A DNA stretch of 64,000 nt, from positions 2,455,501 through 2,519,500 of the forward strand of contig NZ_CP136594.1 of assembly GCF_032852305.1 (NCBI RefSeq). Direction: 5' to 3'. Shown here in pieces: positions 28,867-37,377 of this stretch (positions within the stretch are counted from its first letter, which is position 1; every line of letters begins with the position of its first letter). The notes under the pieces are model-generated. The model saw only the letters and a program-made list of their open reading frames with translations, was not told the DNA's origin and searched no databases. Source of the stretch: Parasphingorhabdus sp. SCSIO 66989 (GTDB lineage: Bacteria; Pseudomonadota; Alphaproteobacteria; Sphingomonadales; Sphingomonadaceae). The translations under genes were made by a program, and so were the position numbers.

Positions 28867-29691
28867 ATGGCCGATAATCAGCAGGATACTATTCGCACCA
28901 GCGTGAAACGCCATGGGCTGGTGACGCGCCTTTGGCACTGGACCAATGCGGTGACGCTGCTGGTGCTGCTGATGAGCGGGTTCACCATATTCAACGCCCA
29001 TCCACGGCTTTACTGGGGCGACACCGGCAACAATTTTGAACCGGCCTGGCTGGCCATCGGCACCAGCGAAACGCGCAGCTATGTCCGCATCAACCGCACC
29101 AAGATACCGTCCACCGGGGTTATCGGCCATTGGCGCGATGATGCCGGTCGGGTGCAGAATTGGGCCTTTCCCGATTGGGCCACCATCCCGTCACGCTATG
29201 ATCTCGCCGCCGGGCGGCAATGGCATTTCTTCTTTGCATGGATACTGTCGATCAGCCTTTTGCTATTCATGGTTTTCAGCCTGTTTAACAAGCATATAGC
29301 CAATGATCTGCATATGCGACGTGAAGACTGGTCGCCGCGTAATATCGCCGCGACCCTATGGCATCATGTGCGGTTGCGTTTCCCAAAAGGGCGCGAAGCT
29401 TTGCGCTATAACAGTCTGCAAAAGCTCAGCTATATTGGCGTGATCTTTATCGCCCTGCCGCTGATGATTGCCACCGGGCTAGCCATGTCGCCGCAGATGA
29501 ATGCGGCTATGCCCTGGCTACCCGAACTCTTTGGCGGGCGGCAATCGGCGCGGTCATGGCATTTTATCATCGCCTTTGCGCTGGTGGCGTTTTTCCTGGT
29601 GCATATGCTGATGGTCCTGCTCAGCGGTCCGATCCAGCAATTGCGTGGGATTACCTCGGGGCGCGTTCAAATTTCGGAGGGTAGCGAATGA
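28867..29691 (+). CDS. Cytochrome b561/b6-type membrane haem protein
   Basis: A 274-residue membrane protein with about four to five helices and paired histidines for haem b: RLWHWTNAVTLLVLLMSG near residue 22, RQWHFFFAWILS near residue 117 and RSWHFIIAFALVAFFLVH near residue 230. It overlaps the next gene, a molybdopterin oxidoreductase, by ATGA. It therefore probably passes electrons between the quinone pool and that periplasmic enzyme, as in MsrPQ- or sulfite-oxidase-like systems. Confidence 0.87.
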   Translation: MADNQQDTIRTSVKRHGLVTRLWHWTNAVTLLVLLMSGFTIFNAHPRLYWGDTGNNFEPAWLAIGTSETRSYVRINRTKIPSTGVIGHWRDDAGRVQNWAFPDWATIPSRYDLAAGRQWHFFFAWILSISLLLFMVFSLFNKHIANDLHMRREDWSPRNIAATLWHHVRLRFPKGREALRYNSLQKLSYIGVIFIALPLMIATGLAMSPQMNAAMPWLPELFGGRQSARSWHFIIAFALVAFFLVHMLMVLLSGPIQQLRGITSGRVQISEGSE

Positions 29692-30551
29692 CCGATACCC
29701 ACAAACCGTCAGGGCTGAGCCTGTCGAAGCCCGTTTCTCAATACGGAAAGACGCCCTTCGACAGGCTCAGGGCTAACGGTAAAGGACGCCAAGTCTCCAT
29801 AACCCGCCGCAAATTGCTCGGCGGTGCTGCGCTGGGCCTCGCGGGCGGCCTGCTCAGCGGTTGCGATATGCTCAATGACAGCAAGCCTTTCCGCAACATG
29901 CTGCGCAGCGCGGAGAGTGCCAATTTCACCGTGCAGCGCGCGCTGACGGACCGGCAGGCATTGGCTACCACCTTCCCCGAAAGCGCTATCTCGCCGGTCT
30001 TCCCGTCCAATGGCACCAAGGAGCCGGACAGCGCCTCCTATGCCCGCTTTGCCGCGCGCGATTTTGCCGGTTGGCCGCTAATCATTGACGGGTTGGTCGA
30101 GAACCCGCTCGACCTGACGCTGGAACAGGTACGCGCCATGCCCAGCCAGACCCAGATCACCCGGCATGATTGCGTCGAGGGCTGGAGTGCGATCGGCAAA
30201 TGGACCGGGGTGCGGCTTTCGCATCTGCTCGAACAGGCGAAGCTCAAGCCCGAGGCGCGCTATCTGGTGTTCCATTGCGCTGATCGGCTTTATGGTGTCC
30301 CCTATTATGAGAGCATCGACCTGATTGACGCGCACCACCCGCAGACGATTCTCGCCTGGGCGCTCAATGATGAACCGCTGCCCATCGGCAATGGCGCGCC
30401 GCTCAGGCTGCGGGTTGAGCGCCAATTGGGGTATAAACATGCAAAATATGTGGTGCGAATAGAGGCCGTTAGCACCCTGGGGGGTGTTTATGGCGGCAAA
30501 GGCGGGTATTGGGAGGATGTCGCCAACTATGCCTGGTATGCCGGGATATAG
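29688..30551 (+). CDS. Tat-exported molybdopterin-dependent oxidoreductase
   Basis: A 287-residue sulfite-oxidase-fold protein. The twin-arginine signal is at residues 40-60 (ITRRKLLGGAALGLAGGLLS), followed by GC, which could serve as a lipobox. The molybdopterin-binding region has ITRHDCVEGWSAIGKWTGVR, in which the cysteine should ligate Mo. The first 37 residues before the signal are encoded mostly by an intergenic-type palindrome at 29,708-29,782. No start codon lies between the repeat and the Tat motif. The overlap with the cytochrome b gene supports a two-component periplasmic redox enzyme; substrate unknown. Confidence 0.87.
   Translation: MTDTHKPSGLSLSKPVSQYGKTPFDRLRANGKGRQVSITRRKLLGGAALGLAGGLLSGCDMLNDSKPFRNMLRSAESANFTVQRALTDRQALATTFPESAISPVFPSNGTKEPDSASYARFAARDFAGWPLIIDGLVENPLDLTLEQVRAMPSQTQITRHDCVEGWSAIGKWTGVRLSHLLEQAKLKPEARYLVFHCADRLYGVPYYESIDLIDAHHPQTILAWALNDEPLPIGNGAPLRLRVERQLGYKHAKYVVRIEAVSTLGGVYGGKGGYWEDVANYAWYAGI
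29708..29782. repeat. Palindromic repeat inside a coding sequence
   Basis: Arms TGAGCCTGTCGAAG (29,716-29,729) and CTTCGACAGGCTCA (29,756-29,769) are exact reverse complements over 14 bp, with a 26-base loop. The same unit is intergenic at 41,197-41,260. Here it lies in frame within the 5' end of the molybdopterin oxidoreductase gene and is translated as LSLSKPVSQYGKTPFDRLR. Confidence 0.9.
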
Positions 30552-30595
30552 CAGACGTAGGATATTGTGTGGGAAGTCATGAGGTCGCTTATATT

Positions 30596-31816
30596 ATGTG
30601 GTTGTTGGACCGTTTTCTGAAGAAGATCATCACTGAGGGTGTACTCGAAGTCGAAGGGCCCGAGGGGGAAAGCTATGAATATGGCGAGCCGCATGAGGAT
30701 TATGGCCCGGTCCGGCTTAAAATCGCCGACAAGGCCACCGCCAACCGTATCAGCCGTAATCCGGCACTCGGTGCGGGCGAGGCCTTTATGGATGGCACCC
30801 TCACCATTGAGAATGACGATATTTTCGGCCTGTTGGCGCTGATCGCCTATAATATGCGTTGGGATTATGAGAATACGACCCGTGTCGGCCTCTGGAAATC
30901 GCAGCGGTTGCTGTCCAAAATCCAGCAGGTGAATGACTCGGTACGCAGCCGCAAAAATGTCGCGCATCATTATGATCTGAATGACCGTCTTTATGATCTC
31001 TTTCTTGATGCTGACCGCCAATATAGCTGCGCTTATTTCACCGATAGCGACAATAGTCTGGAACAGGCGCAGCAAGACAAGATGGCGCATATCGCGGCCA
31101 AGCTGGACCTGAAGCCGGAGCATCAGGTGCTCGATATCGGCTGTGGCTGGGGCGGGCTTTCGCTCTATATTCACAAGGTGTCCGGCGCGCGGGTCAAGGG
31201 CATTACCCTGTCCGAAGAACAGCTAAAGGTAGCGCGTGAACGCGCCGAGGCGGCAGGCGTGGCCGACAAGGTGTCGTTCGAGCTGATCGACTATCGCCAT
31301 GTGCAGGAGACCTTTGACCGTGTTGTCTCCGTGGGCATGTTCGAGCATGTCGGGCGACCCAATTTTCAGGCCTATTTTGACGCAATCCGCGATCGGCTAA
31401 AGCCCGATGGCGTGGCGCTGGTGCACACCATCGCCCGCGCCGACGGGCCGGGTGTTACCGACCCTTGGACGCAGAAGTATATCTTCCCCGGTGGCTATGC
31501 CCCGGCGCTGAGCGAGATCCTGCCACATGTTGAAAAGGCATGGCTCTGGGCCACTGATATCGAGATTCTGCGGCTGCATTACGGCCATACCTTGGTCCAC
31601 TGGTATAAACGCTGCGAAGCCAAGCGCGCCGAGATCGAGGCGCTGTATGATGAGCGCTTTTACCGCATGTGGATGTTCTATCTGGCTGCAGCGGCCAATG
31701 CGTTTTTCCATGATGGACACATGAATGCGCAGATCCAGCTTACGCGGAAGCGTGATGTACTGCCGCTGACGCGCGATTATATTGCCGAGGTGGAGAGGAA
31801 ATATCGTAAGACATAA
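30596..31816 (+). CDS. cfa: Cyclopropane-fatty-acyl-phospholipid synthase family protein
   Basis: A 406-residue SAM-dependent enzyme that adds a methylene bridge, or a methyl group, to unsaturated acyl chains of membrane lipids. The SAM loop is VLDIGCGWGGLSLYIHK near residue 180. The preceding VAHHYDLNDRLYDLFLDADR and later FPGGYAPALSEI are family hallmarks. ATG 30596 gives MWLLDRFLKKII; the frame is open further upstream but without conserved sequence. It lies 44 bp after the molybdopterin gene and could be co-transcribed. Confidence 0.9.
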   Translation: MWLLDRFLKKIITEGVLEVEGPEGESYEYGEPHEDYGPVRLKIADKATANRISRNPALGAGEAFMDGTLTIENDDIFGLLALIAYNMRWDYENTTRVGLWKSQRLLSKIQQVNDSVRSRKNVAHHYDLNDRLYDLFLDADRQYSCAYFTDSDNSLEQAQQDKMAHIAAKLDLKPEHQVLDIGCGWGGLSLYIHKVSGARVKGITLSEEQLKVARERAEAAGVADKVSFELIDYRHVQETFDRVVSVGMFEHVGRPNFQAYFDAIRDRLKPDGVALVHTIARADGPGVTDPWTQKYIFPGGYAPALSEILPHVEKAWLWATDIEILRLHYGHTLVHWYKRCEAKRAEIEALYDERFYRMWMFYLAAAANAFFHDGHMNAQIQLTRKRDVLPLTRDYIAEVERKYRKT

Positions 31817-31817
31817 A

Positions 31818-32022
31818 TCCTCCCCCTTGGGGGAGGGGTACCAGCCGTAGCTTTAGCGAAGGCTGGTGGAGGGGCACCCTCGGCCTGATACAGAGTCAGC
31901 AAAAATCTGCGATTTCTGTTCCCATCATGCAAAGCCATAATGCACTGCGGGCATAGCATAATGTTGCCTGTGCCCCTCCACCACCTTCGGTGGTCCCCCT
32001 CCCCGTTCCGGGGAGGAAAATC
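31818..32022. repeat. Intergenic inverted repeat, C/G-run family
   Basis: CCTCCCCCTTGGGGGAGGGG at the left and CCCCTCCCCGTTCCGGGGAG at the right, with inner GGTGGAGGGGCACCCTCGGC and GTGCCCCTCCACCACC, form a large palindrome. It is a close relative of 20,225-20,428. It lies between the convergent cfa and DUF1801 genes and probably serves as a terminator for both. Confidence 0.7.
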
Positions 32023-32458
32023 ACTCTGGATACTTCCGCTGCATATGCTCCCAATCGTCGCGGATCAGTTCTTCCAGCACATCCATATCCACATTTTTCA
32101 AACGCGTGATGTAGAGACAGGCTCTCGCCATTTTGTGCTTGCCTAGCTTGGCCAGCAAAGCATCGCGCTTCTTCTGCGCCTCGCCATCATAGGCACTGCC
32201 CATAATATAGAGGCTGAGATTGGCTTTGCGCGGCGAAAAACCGGTGCGGAGGAAATCCCCTTCACGACCGCTGTCATATTTATAGTGATAGCTACCATAG
32301 CCGATAATGGAATCGCCCCACATTTTCGGCTCCACGCCGGTTACCTTGTGGAACAGATCAAGCAGAACACGCGCGTCTTCACGTCGCCCGTCATGCTCGA
32401 CCGCATTAATGAAAGCGTTTACATCGCCGTCATTTTCCTGCGTCTTGTTCTCGGCCAT
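32021..32458 (-). CDS. DUF1801 (YdhG-like) domain protein
   Basis: A 145-residue soluble protein matching the DUF1801 pattern: DLFHKVTGVEPKMWGDSIIG, then YGSYHYKYDSGREGDFLRTG and FSPRKANLSLYIMG. Function is not established; members share the iron-chaperone/frataxin-like fold class. It lies 19 bp downstream of the S46 peptidase gene on the same strand. Confidence 0.85.
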   Translation of the reverse strand: MAENKTQENDGDVNAFINAVEHDGRREDARVLLDLFHKVTGVEPKMWGDSIIGYGSYHYKYDSGREGDFLRTGFSPRKANLSLYIMGSAYDGEAQKKRDALLAKLGKHKMARACLYITRLKNVDMDVLEELIRDDWEHMQRKYPE

Positions 32459-32477
32459 GGCTGCTATCCTATACGCC

Positions 32478-34541
32478 TCAATCTCCCGCGAGTTCGGCCA
32501 CTAGTTCCGGCGCCGGATAGAGCACTTCCAGCGCCTGCTGGATCGCCTCGGTGGATACAACAACGGTGCGGTTCAGATTGCCATCATAGCCATAATTGCC
32601 ACCGAGGGAATGGATGTTGCCGTCAAAGGCGGCGCCGATCACCGCACCCTCTTTGTCGAGAACCGGTGAGCCGGAATTGCCGCCGATAATGTCATTGGTG
32701 GTGACAAAGTCATAGGTGGCATCCGCGTTGATCTTGTCCTTATTGGCCTTGAACGCCTCGGCAAGCTCATAGGGGTCAGAGCCGGTGGCGCGGTCATAAG
32801 TGCCGCCCATTTGGGTCGAGAACGGGACCTGTACGCCATTTTCTTCCCAGCCGGTGACACGGCCATAGCTGATGCGCAGGGTGAAGGTCGCATCGGGATA
32901 GATGCTGTCGCCATAGGCCGCGAAACGCGCATCGGTCAGCTTGGCCTGCGCTGCGGTAACCGGGGCCTCATATTCTTCTTCAAACTGCTCTGTCAGCTCA
33001 TGCGAACGTGCATCCTGTGACAGCGCCAGCTTGATCAGCGGATCATCCGAAGCCTCAACCGCGGCCAGACCGCCTTCCCAAAGCGCCTTGCGTGTCTCCG
33101 GATCGGCAAGGCCGGTGCCGGAGACCAGCCGCTCAGCCATCGCCTCGGGGCTTTCCTTACCCAGCAAGGCCTGCACATCAGGATTGTCCGTGGTCATGAT
33201 CTCGCGTGTTTTGGAAAGCCAGAACCGCAAGCTCAGCTCCTCCAACCAGGGATAGGTCGGCTTGGCATCAAGCAGGCGTTTCTCCGTAAGCGGCAGGTGC
33301 GCATCGCTAAAGCGTGGCTCGCGCTCAGCATTGGGCTTCTCACGCTCCTTCGCCGCGCGCACCAGGGTACGGGCATAGCTGTAAAGCTGCGACCCACCCG
33401 AGCTGTCAATCTGGCCATAGGCTTCATCAAAATTGCGATAGGCAGATACCGCACCGGCAATATCGCCCCATGGGTCACCTTCCAATGTGCCCGCGCTGCG
33501 TTCCTTTAACTCAGCCTCGCTGGCATCCAGCTGTGCGGCGAATTCTGCGTTGTTCAGCGCCTGCATCCGGCCATAAAGCGCCTTATAGCTATTCTCGACA
33601 CCGAACAGGCGGCTGCCGCCCTCTCTTGTGCGTTCCTCGCTGCCACGCATCGCCTCGATCAGGCGGCCGCGATATTCCGCCAGTTGCAGCAGGCGATTGG
33701 GCAGCGCCACCTCGCGCTGATAGGCGCGTTGTGCGCCAGTCATACCGCGTTGGGTCGAGCCGGGATTGCCAACAACAAAGGTGATCTCGCCATCCTGCGG
33801 CGCGCGGGGATTCCATTTCAGATGTGCAGGCGTATCCACCGGCTTGCCATCCTCATAGGCACGCAGAAATGCCGCATCCATGGCATAGCGCGGGAAGTTG
33901 AAATTGTCGGGATCGCCGCCAAAGAATGCCGCCTTGAATTCCGGCGCCCAGGCAATGCGGACATCGGAATATTTGCGATATTTATAGAGCTTATACTGAC
34001 CGCCGCCAAAGAGGGTGACCACCTGACAGCGGGTCGTTTCGCGATCCGGGCATTCGCTTGCCTCAATCTCGGAGATACGGGCGTCACGCGCGCTGACCAG
34101 AGCCGCGCCCGCCTTCCCGGCAATCGCAGAGGTAATGTCGCCGGTATAGTCGGTGATATCGGTCACCACCTCCGCTTGCTGACCCGGACAGGTGCGTTCT
34201 TCGCTGCGCTGGCGCGCATTCACGCCATTGGCAACCAGATCGCTGTCCTGTGTCGACAAGTCCTGCAGACAGCGCACAACACAGTGATGATTGGTGAGGA
34301 TCAGGCCTTCGGGCGAAACAAAGCTGGCCGAACACCCGCCGGTCAGCCGCACCGCCGCGGCGCGGGTGCGATCAAGCCATTGCTGATCCGGCGCCCAGCC
34401 ATATTCGCCCTGCACCTTCTCGGTCGGGAAGGCATCAAAGGTCCACATGCCCTCTTCTGCCTGCGCCGCCGGTGCGATGGCGATAAGCGCTGAACCCGCC
34501 AGCCATGCGGTTGCTTTGCGCGCACGAAATGATGTCGTCAT
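32478..34541 (-). CDS. S46 family dipeptidyl-peptidase (DPP7/DPP11-like)
   Basis: A 687-residue exported serine peptidase removing dipeptides from the N-terminus of peptides. A signal peptide is present (TAWLAGSALIAIAPAAQAEE). Catalytic residues: H in LILTNHHCVVRC near residue 85, D in FGGDPDNFNFPRYAMD near residue 225, S in IIGGNSGSPVLDKEG near residue 640. ATG 34541 with CAGGAG upstream gives the best signal peptide. Specificity cannot be fixed by eye. It is divergent from argG. Confidence 0.9.
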   Translation of the reverse strand: MTTSFRARKATAWLAGSALIAIAPAAQAEEGMWTFDAFPTEKVQGEYGWAPDQQWLDRTRAAAVRLTGGCSASFVSPEGLILTNHHCVVRCLQDLSTQDSDLVANGVNARQRSEERTCPGQQAEVVTDITDYTGDITSAIAGKAGAALVSARDARISEIEASECPDRETTRCQVVTLFGGGQYKLYKYRKYSDVRIAWAPEFKAAFFGGDPDNFNFPRYAMDAAFLRAYEDGKPVDTPAHLKWNPRAPQDGEITFVVGNPGSTQRGMTGAQRAYQREVALPNRLLQLAEYRGRLIEAMRGSEERTREGGSRLFGVENSYKALYGRMQALNNAEFAAQLDASEAELKERSAGTLEGDPWGDIAGAVSAYRNFDEAYGQIDSSGGSQLYSYARTLVRAAKEREKPNAEREPRFSDAHLPLTEKRLLDAKPTYPWLEELSLRFWLSKTREIMTTDNPDVQALLGKESPEAMAERLVSGTGLADPETRKALWEGGLAAVEASDDPLIKLALSQDARSHELTEQFEEEYEAPVTAAQAKLTDARFAAYGDSIYPDATFTLRISYGRVTGWEENGVQVPFSTQMGGTYDRATGSDPYELAEAFKANKDKINADATYDFVTTNDIIGGNSGSPVLDKEGAVIGAAFDGNIHSLGGNYGYDGNLNRTVVVSTEAIQQALEVLYPAPELVAELAGD

Positions 34542-34665
34542 AAATCCTGCTCCTGCTTTGGATATAGCCTCATGATATTCTGTCACATGCTTCTATCGGC
34601 TTGCCCGCATCTGTCCAGCCTGATAATCGCGCTGGCGAATTTCCGGTTTTGAAGGTTGCCCGCAC

Positions 34666-35889
34666 ATGACTGATACGCCCAAAAAAGTTGTCCTCGCCTA
34701 TTCAGGCGGGCTGGATACCAGTGTGATCCTGAAATGGTTGCAGACCGAATATGGCTGTGAGGTCATCACCTTTACCGCTGATCTGGGTCAGGGTGAGGAA
34801 CTGGAGCCGGCGCGGCGCAAAGCGGAAGCTATGGGCATTCCTGACAAGCACATCTTTATCGAAGATCTGCGCGAGGAATTTGTTGCCGATTATGTCTTCC
34901 CGATGATGCGCGCCAATGCGCTCTATGAGGGGCTGTATCTGCTTGGCACATCGATCGCGCGGCCGCTTATTTCCAAGCGCCAGATCGAGATTGCGCACAA
35001 GCTGGGTGCCGATGCAGTCAGCCATGGCGCGACCGGCAAAGGCAATGATCAGGTGCGTTTTGAGCTCGGCTATTATGCGCTTGATCCGGATATCAAGGTT
35101 ATCGCCCCGTGGCGCGAATGGGATCTGACCAGCCGCACCAAGCTGATCGAATTTGCCGAACAGCACCAGATTGCCGTGCCCAAGGACAAGCGCGGCGAGG
35201 CGCCCTTCTCCACCGATGCCAATCTGCTGCATACATCTTCGGAAGGCAAGGTGCTGGAAGACCCTTGGGAAGAGACGCCCGACTATGTCTATTCGCGCAC
35301 CGACAACCCCGAAGACGCCCCCGATACGCCGGAATATATCACCATTGATTTTGAGCATGGCGATGGCGTCGCGATCAATGGCGAGCCGCTGTCTCCTGCG
35401 GACCTGCTCGCGAAGCTCAACGACCTTGGCAAGACGCATGGTATTGGTCGGCTCGATCTGGTCGAGAACCGCTTTGTCGGCATGAAATCACGCGGCATGT
35501 ATGAGACACCGGGCGGCACCATCTATCATATCGCGCATCGCGGTATCGAGCAGTTGACGCTCGATCGCGGTGCGGCGCATCTCAAGGACGAACTCGCCCC
35601 GCGCTATGCCGAGCTGATCTATAATGGCTTCTGGTTCTCACCCGAACGCGAGATGCTGCAGGCGGCGATTGACCATAGCCAGCGCAATGTCACCGGCACG
35701 GTAAGGCTGAAGCTCTATAAGGGACTGGCGCAGGTGGTCGGCCGCAAGGCGGATGTCGCGTTCAACCTCTATAGCGAAGACGTCGTCACCTTTGAGGATG
35801 ACGCCGGCAGCTATGACCAGCGCGACGCCGAGGGCTTTATCAAGCTCAACGCTTTGCGCTTGCGGTTACTGGGACGTCGCAAAGGGTAA
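34666..35889 (+). CDS. argG: Argininosuccinate synthase
   Basis: A 407-residue ATP-dependent enzyme joining citrulline and aspartate in arginine synthesis. The N-terminal P-loop-like [19 protein letters not shown] is diagnostic, with [20 protein letters not shown] near residue 125 and [11 protein letters not shown] near residue 280. Length is typical. It is the last gene before the gene-free region at 35,890-36,785. Confidence 0.97.
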   Translation: MTDTPKKVVLAYSGGLDTSVILKWLQTEYGCEVITFTADLGQGEELEPARRKAEAMGIPDKHIFIEDLREEFVADYVFPMMRANALYEGLYLLGTSIARPLISKRQIEIAHKLGADAVSHGATGKGNDQVRFELGYYALDPDIKVIAPWREWDLTSRTKLIEFAEQHQIAVPKDKRGEAPFSTDANLLHTSSEGKVLEDPWEETPDYVYSRTDNPEDAPDTPEYITIDFEHGDGVAINGEPLSPADLLAKLNDLGKTHGIGRLDLVENRFVGMKSRGMYETPGGTIYHIAHRGIEQLTLDRGAAHLKDELAPRYAELIYNGFWFSPEREMLQAAIDHSQRNVTGTVRLKLYKGLAQVVGRKADVAFNLYSEDVVTFEDDAGSYDQRDAEGFIKLNALRLRLLGRRKG

Positions 35890-35989
35890 ATTTCGAGTCG
35901 GAATCGACTCAGTAACGATCTGGCTGCGGGTCTTTTCCGGGTCATAAAATTGCGTGTTCAAACCACTCTGTAACCCGGTCAGGACCGGA

Positions 35990-36045
35990 AGTTACTGTCC
36001 ACAAAGTTATCCACCGTAAAGCGTCAAGCGATGTGGATAAGTCGC
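35990..36045. promoter_or_regulatory. Cluster of DnaA-box-like sequences
   Basis: TTATCCACC at 36,007-36,015 and its inverted partner TGTGGATAA at 36,032-36,040 (a perfect TTATCCACA on the minus strand) face each other. TGTCCACA occurs at 35,996-36,003, and a further TGTGGACAA lies at 36,415-36,423. The inverted pair could bind DnaA or be an 8-bp stem at the start of the downstream RNA. Function is inferred only. Confidence 0.45.
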
Positions 36046-36049
36046 GCGA

Positions 36050-36645
36050 TTTTGATTGCGGCACCGGCCTGTGCATGACAGCTTTGAATTGTCGAAAGGG
36101 CAACTGCCCAGACGGGAAATCAGAGGCAAAAGCATGAAAATGCTGATGTTCTTGAAAGTACCGACACAGAAACGCAAGGGAAAGTCGACGCTGGCAACAG
36201 GGTGTGACTGGAACGGAAACGTAAAGGTCTTGTGAAGGAAACCGCAAGGTGGACGGAGCAGTCAGGCAGTGAGAATTTCGATGATTGAAAAGGTGCGACC
36301 AGCTTGCTGGGAGAGCCATTTTGATCGGCATTATGAGACTGTCAGGATGTGACGACAGGCCGCTGTGTAAGCAGCAGTGTGACGAAACAGAGAGACAAAG
36401 ACCATAGTGTCAGATGTGGACAAGCGGTGAGTGCGATCTTCGGATCAGCTTACCGCTTGGAAACATCGGACGCCGGACGGTTGGGTGGTAGGCATCGCTG
36501 GACCCTTCTAGGTTCGCATCGGTTTTATGGGCAGTGATCCCGTATCGCGGCGCAAAAAATCGAGATTGGAAAGCGATTTCCAACGCAGATTACCCGATAA
36601 ATCGGCGCAGTGGGGGCCGACCGCAAGGTCGGCCCCCGTTTTGCA
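36050..36645 (+). ncRNA. Candidate large structured non-coding RNA, family unknown
   Basis: A protein-free, purine-rich stretch full of short perfect hairpins with stable tetraloops. AGCAT-GAAA-ATGCT is at 36,131-36,144, ACG-GAAA-CGT at 36,213-36,222 and ACC-GCAA-GGT at 36,241-36,250. An AAGCGGT/ACCGCTT stem (36,422-36,458) encloses GATC-TTCG-GATC. TTGGAAA-GCGA-TTTCCAA is at 36,566-36,583 and CCGA-TAAA-TCGG at 36,594-36,605. It ends in a perfect intrinsic terminator. The 5' end is not determined; hairpins begin near 36,098. I looked for RNase P and tmRNA hallmarks and did not find them. The coordinates and the RNA call are inference from structure. Confidence 0.6.
36612..36642 (+). terminator. 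Strong intrinsic terminator
   Basis: GGGGGCCGACC (36,612-36,622), a GCAA loop, then GGTCGGCCCCC (36,627-36,637): an 11-bp perfect stem followed by GTTTTG. It terminates plus-strand transcription leaving the candidate ncRNA. The nearest upstream plus-strand gene, argG, ends more than 700 bp earlier. Confidence 0.9.
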
Positions 36646-36785
36646 TTTTGGGCAGTATTTTCTCTCTCTGCACTTATCAGCATAGCGGCTAATGTAAGGC
36701 TACACCGCTCTTTCTGATTGACGCATAGCCTCATCTGTCTTAGTGATATATATTGATAACACACTAAAGCATGATGGAGTTTATA

Positions 36786-37295
36786 ATGCGCCCTTCACAT
36801 TCCTTGGCTCTTGCTGTTGCCTGCACAGCAGCGTTGGCCCTTGCTGGTTGCAAGCAGGTCGATACCGATGCTGAAGCCACCGATACAACGACAGAGGTTC
36901 AGGACAGCGACTCCGAAGAGGAAAATGTCAGCTTCTCGATAAAGGCCGAAGGGTTCTCCATGGAGATTGACCTGCCGCTCGATGAGGTCGACAGCGAAGA
37001 CGCCAAAGGCCATGCGGAAGGCCTGTATCCCGGTTCCAAGGTCAAGGGCATTGCAATTGAAAGCAAGCAGACCGATGAAGGCGGCGAAACCGTCGTGGCT
37101 ATCGACTTTGAAGCACCTGCCTCCCGGGACGAGGTTGCCGACTGGTTTGTAAGCAAAATCTCCAAAGAAGGCGGCAGCGCAAGCCGCGATGGCGACACCA
37201 TTTCCGGCAAGATGGATGATGGTCAGGACTATACGCTGACGCTCACCGAAGATGGCGACAAAACCAAAGGCATATTGCGCATCATCCCCGATTGA
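36786..37295 (+). CDS. Putative lipoprotein, function unknown
   Basis: A 169-residue protein with a lipoprotein signal: SLALAVACTAALALAGCKQ, in which LAGC is a good lipobox. An acidic, Thr-rich linker follows, then a compact domain (FSMEIDLPLDEVDSEDAKGH) of no family I recognise. ATG 36786 has TGGAG at proper spacing; an ATG five codons upstream is possible. It is probably anchored to a membrane facing the periplasm. It sits between the ncRNA candidate and bchI, and no link to photosynthesis is evident. Confidence 0.75.
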   Translation: MRPSHSLALAVACTAALALAGCKQVDTDAEATDTTTEVQDSDSEEENVSFSIKAEGFSMEIDLPLDEVDSEDAKGHAEGLYPGSKVKGIAIESKQTDEGGETVVAIDFEAPASRDEVADWFVSKISKEGGSASRDGDTISGKMDDGQDYTLTLTEDGDKTKGILRIIPD

Positions 37296-37340
37296 GCGGA
37301 TCAATTTCAGGTCAATATAAGCTAACCTTACATATTGAAC

Positions 37341-37358
37341 TGTTTATCTTTTCATACA
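37341..37358. promoter_or_regulatory. Possible PpsR site upstream of bchI
   Basis: TGTTTATCTTTTCATACA matches TGT-N12-ACA and lies 20 bp before the bchI start. It lacks the extended TGTCAA/TTGACA core seen at the other sites in this cluster, so it is a weaker candidate. Confidence 0.45.
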
Positions 37359-37377
37359 CTCATGTCCATGTTACGCC

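Noticed and set aside
35942-36331. 129-codon minus-strand frame in the gene-free region
   Set aside because: Its composition (many Ser, His, Arg, Trp) is unlike a real protein, there is no ribosome site, and it lies across the hairpins of the RNA candidate.
36050-36645. RNase P RNA or tmRNA
   Set aside because: I looked for the GAGGAAAGTCCGGGCTCC-type P4 core of RNase P and for a tRNA-like acceptor/tag frame of tmRNA and saw neither on either strand.
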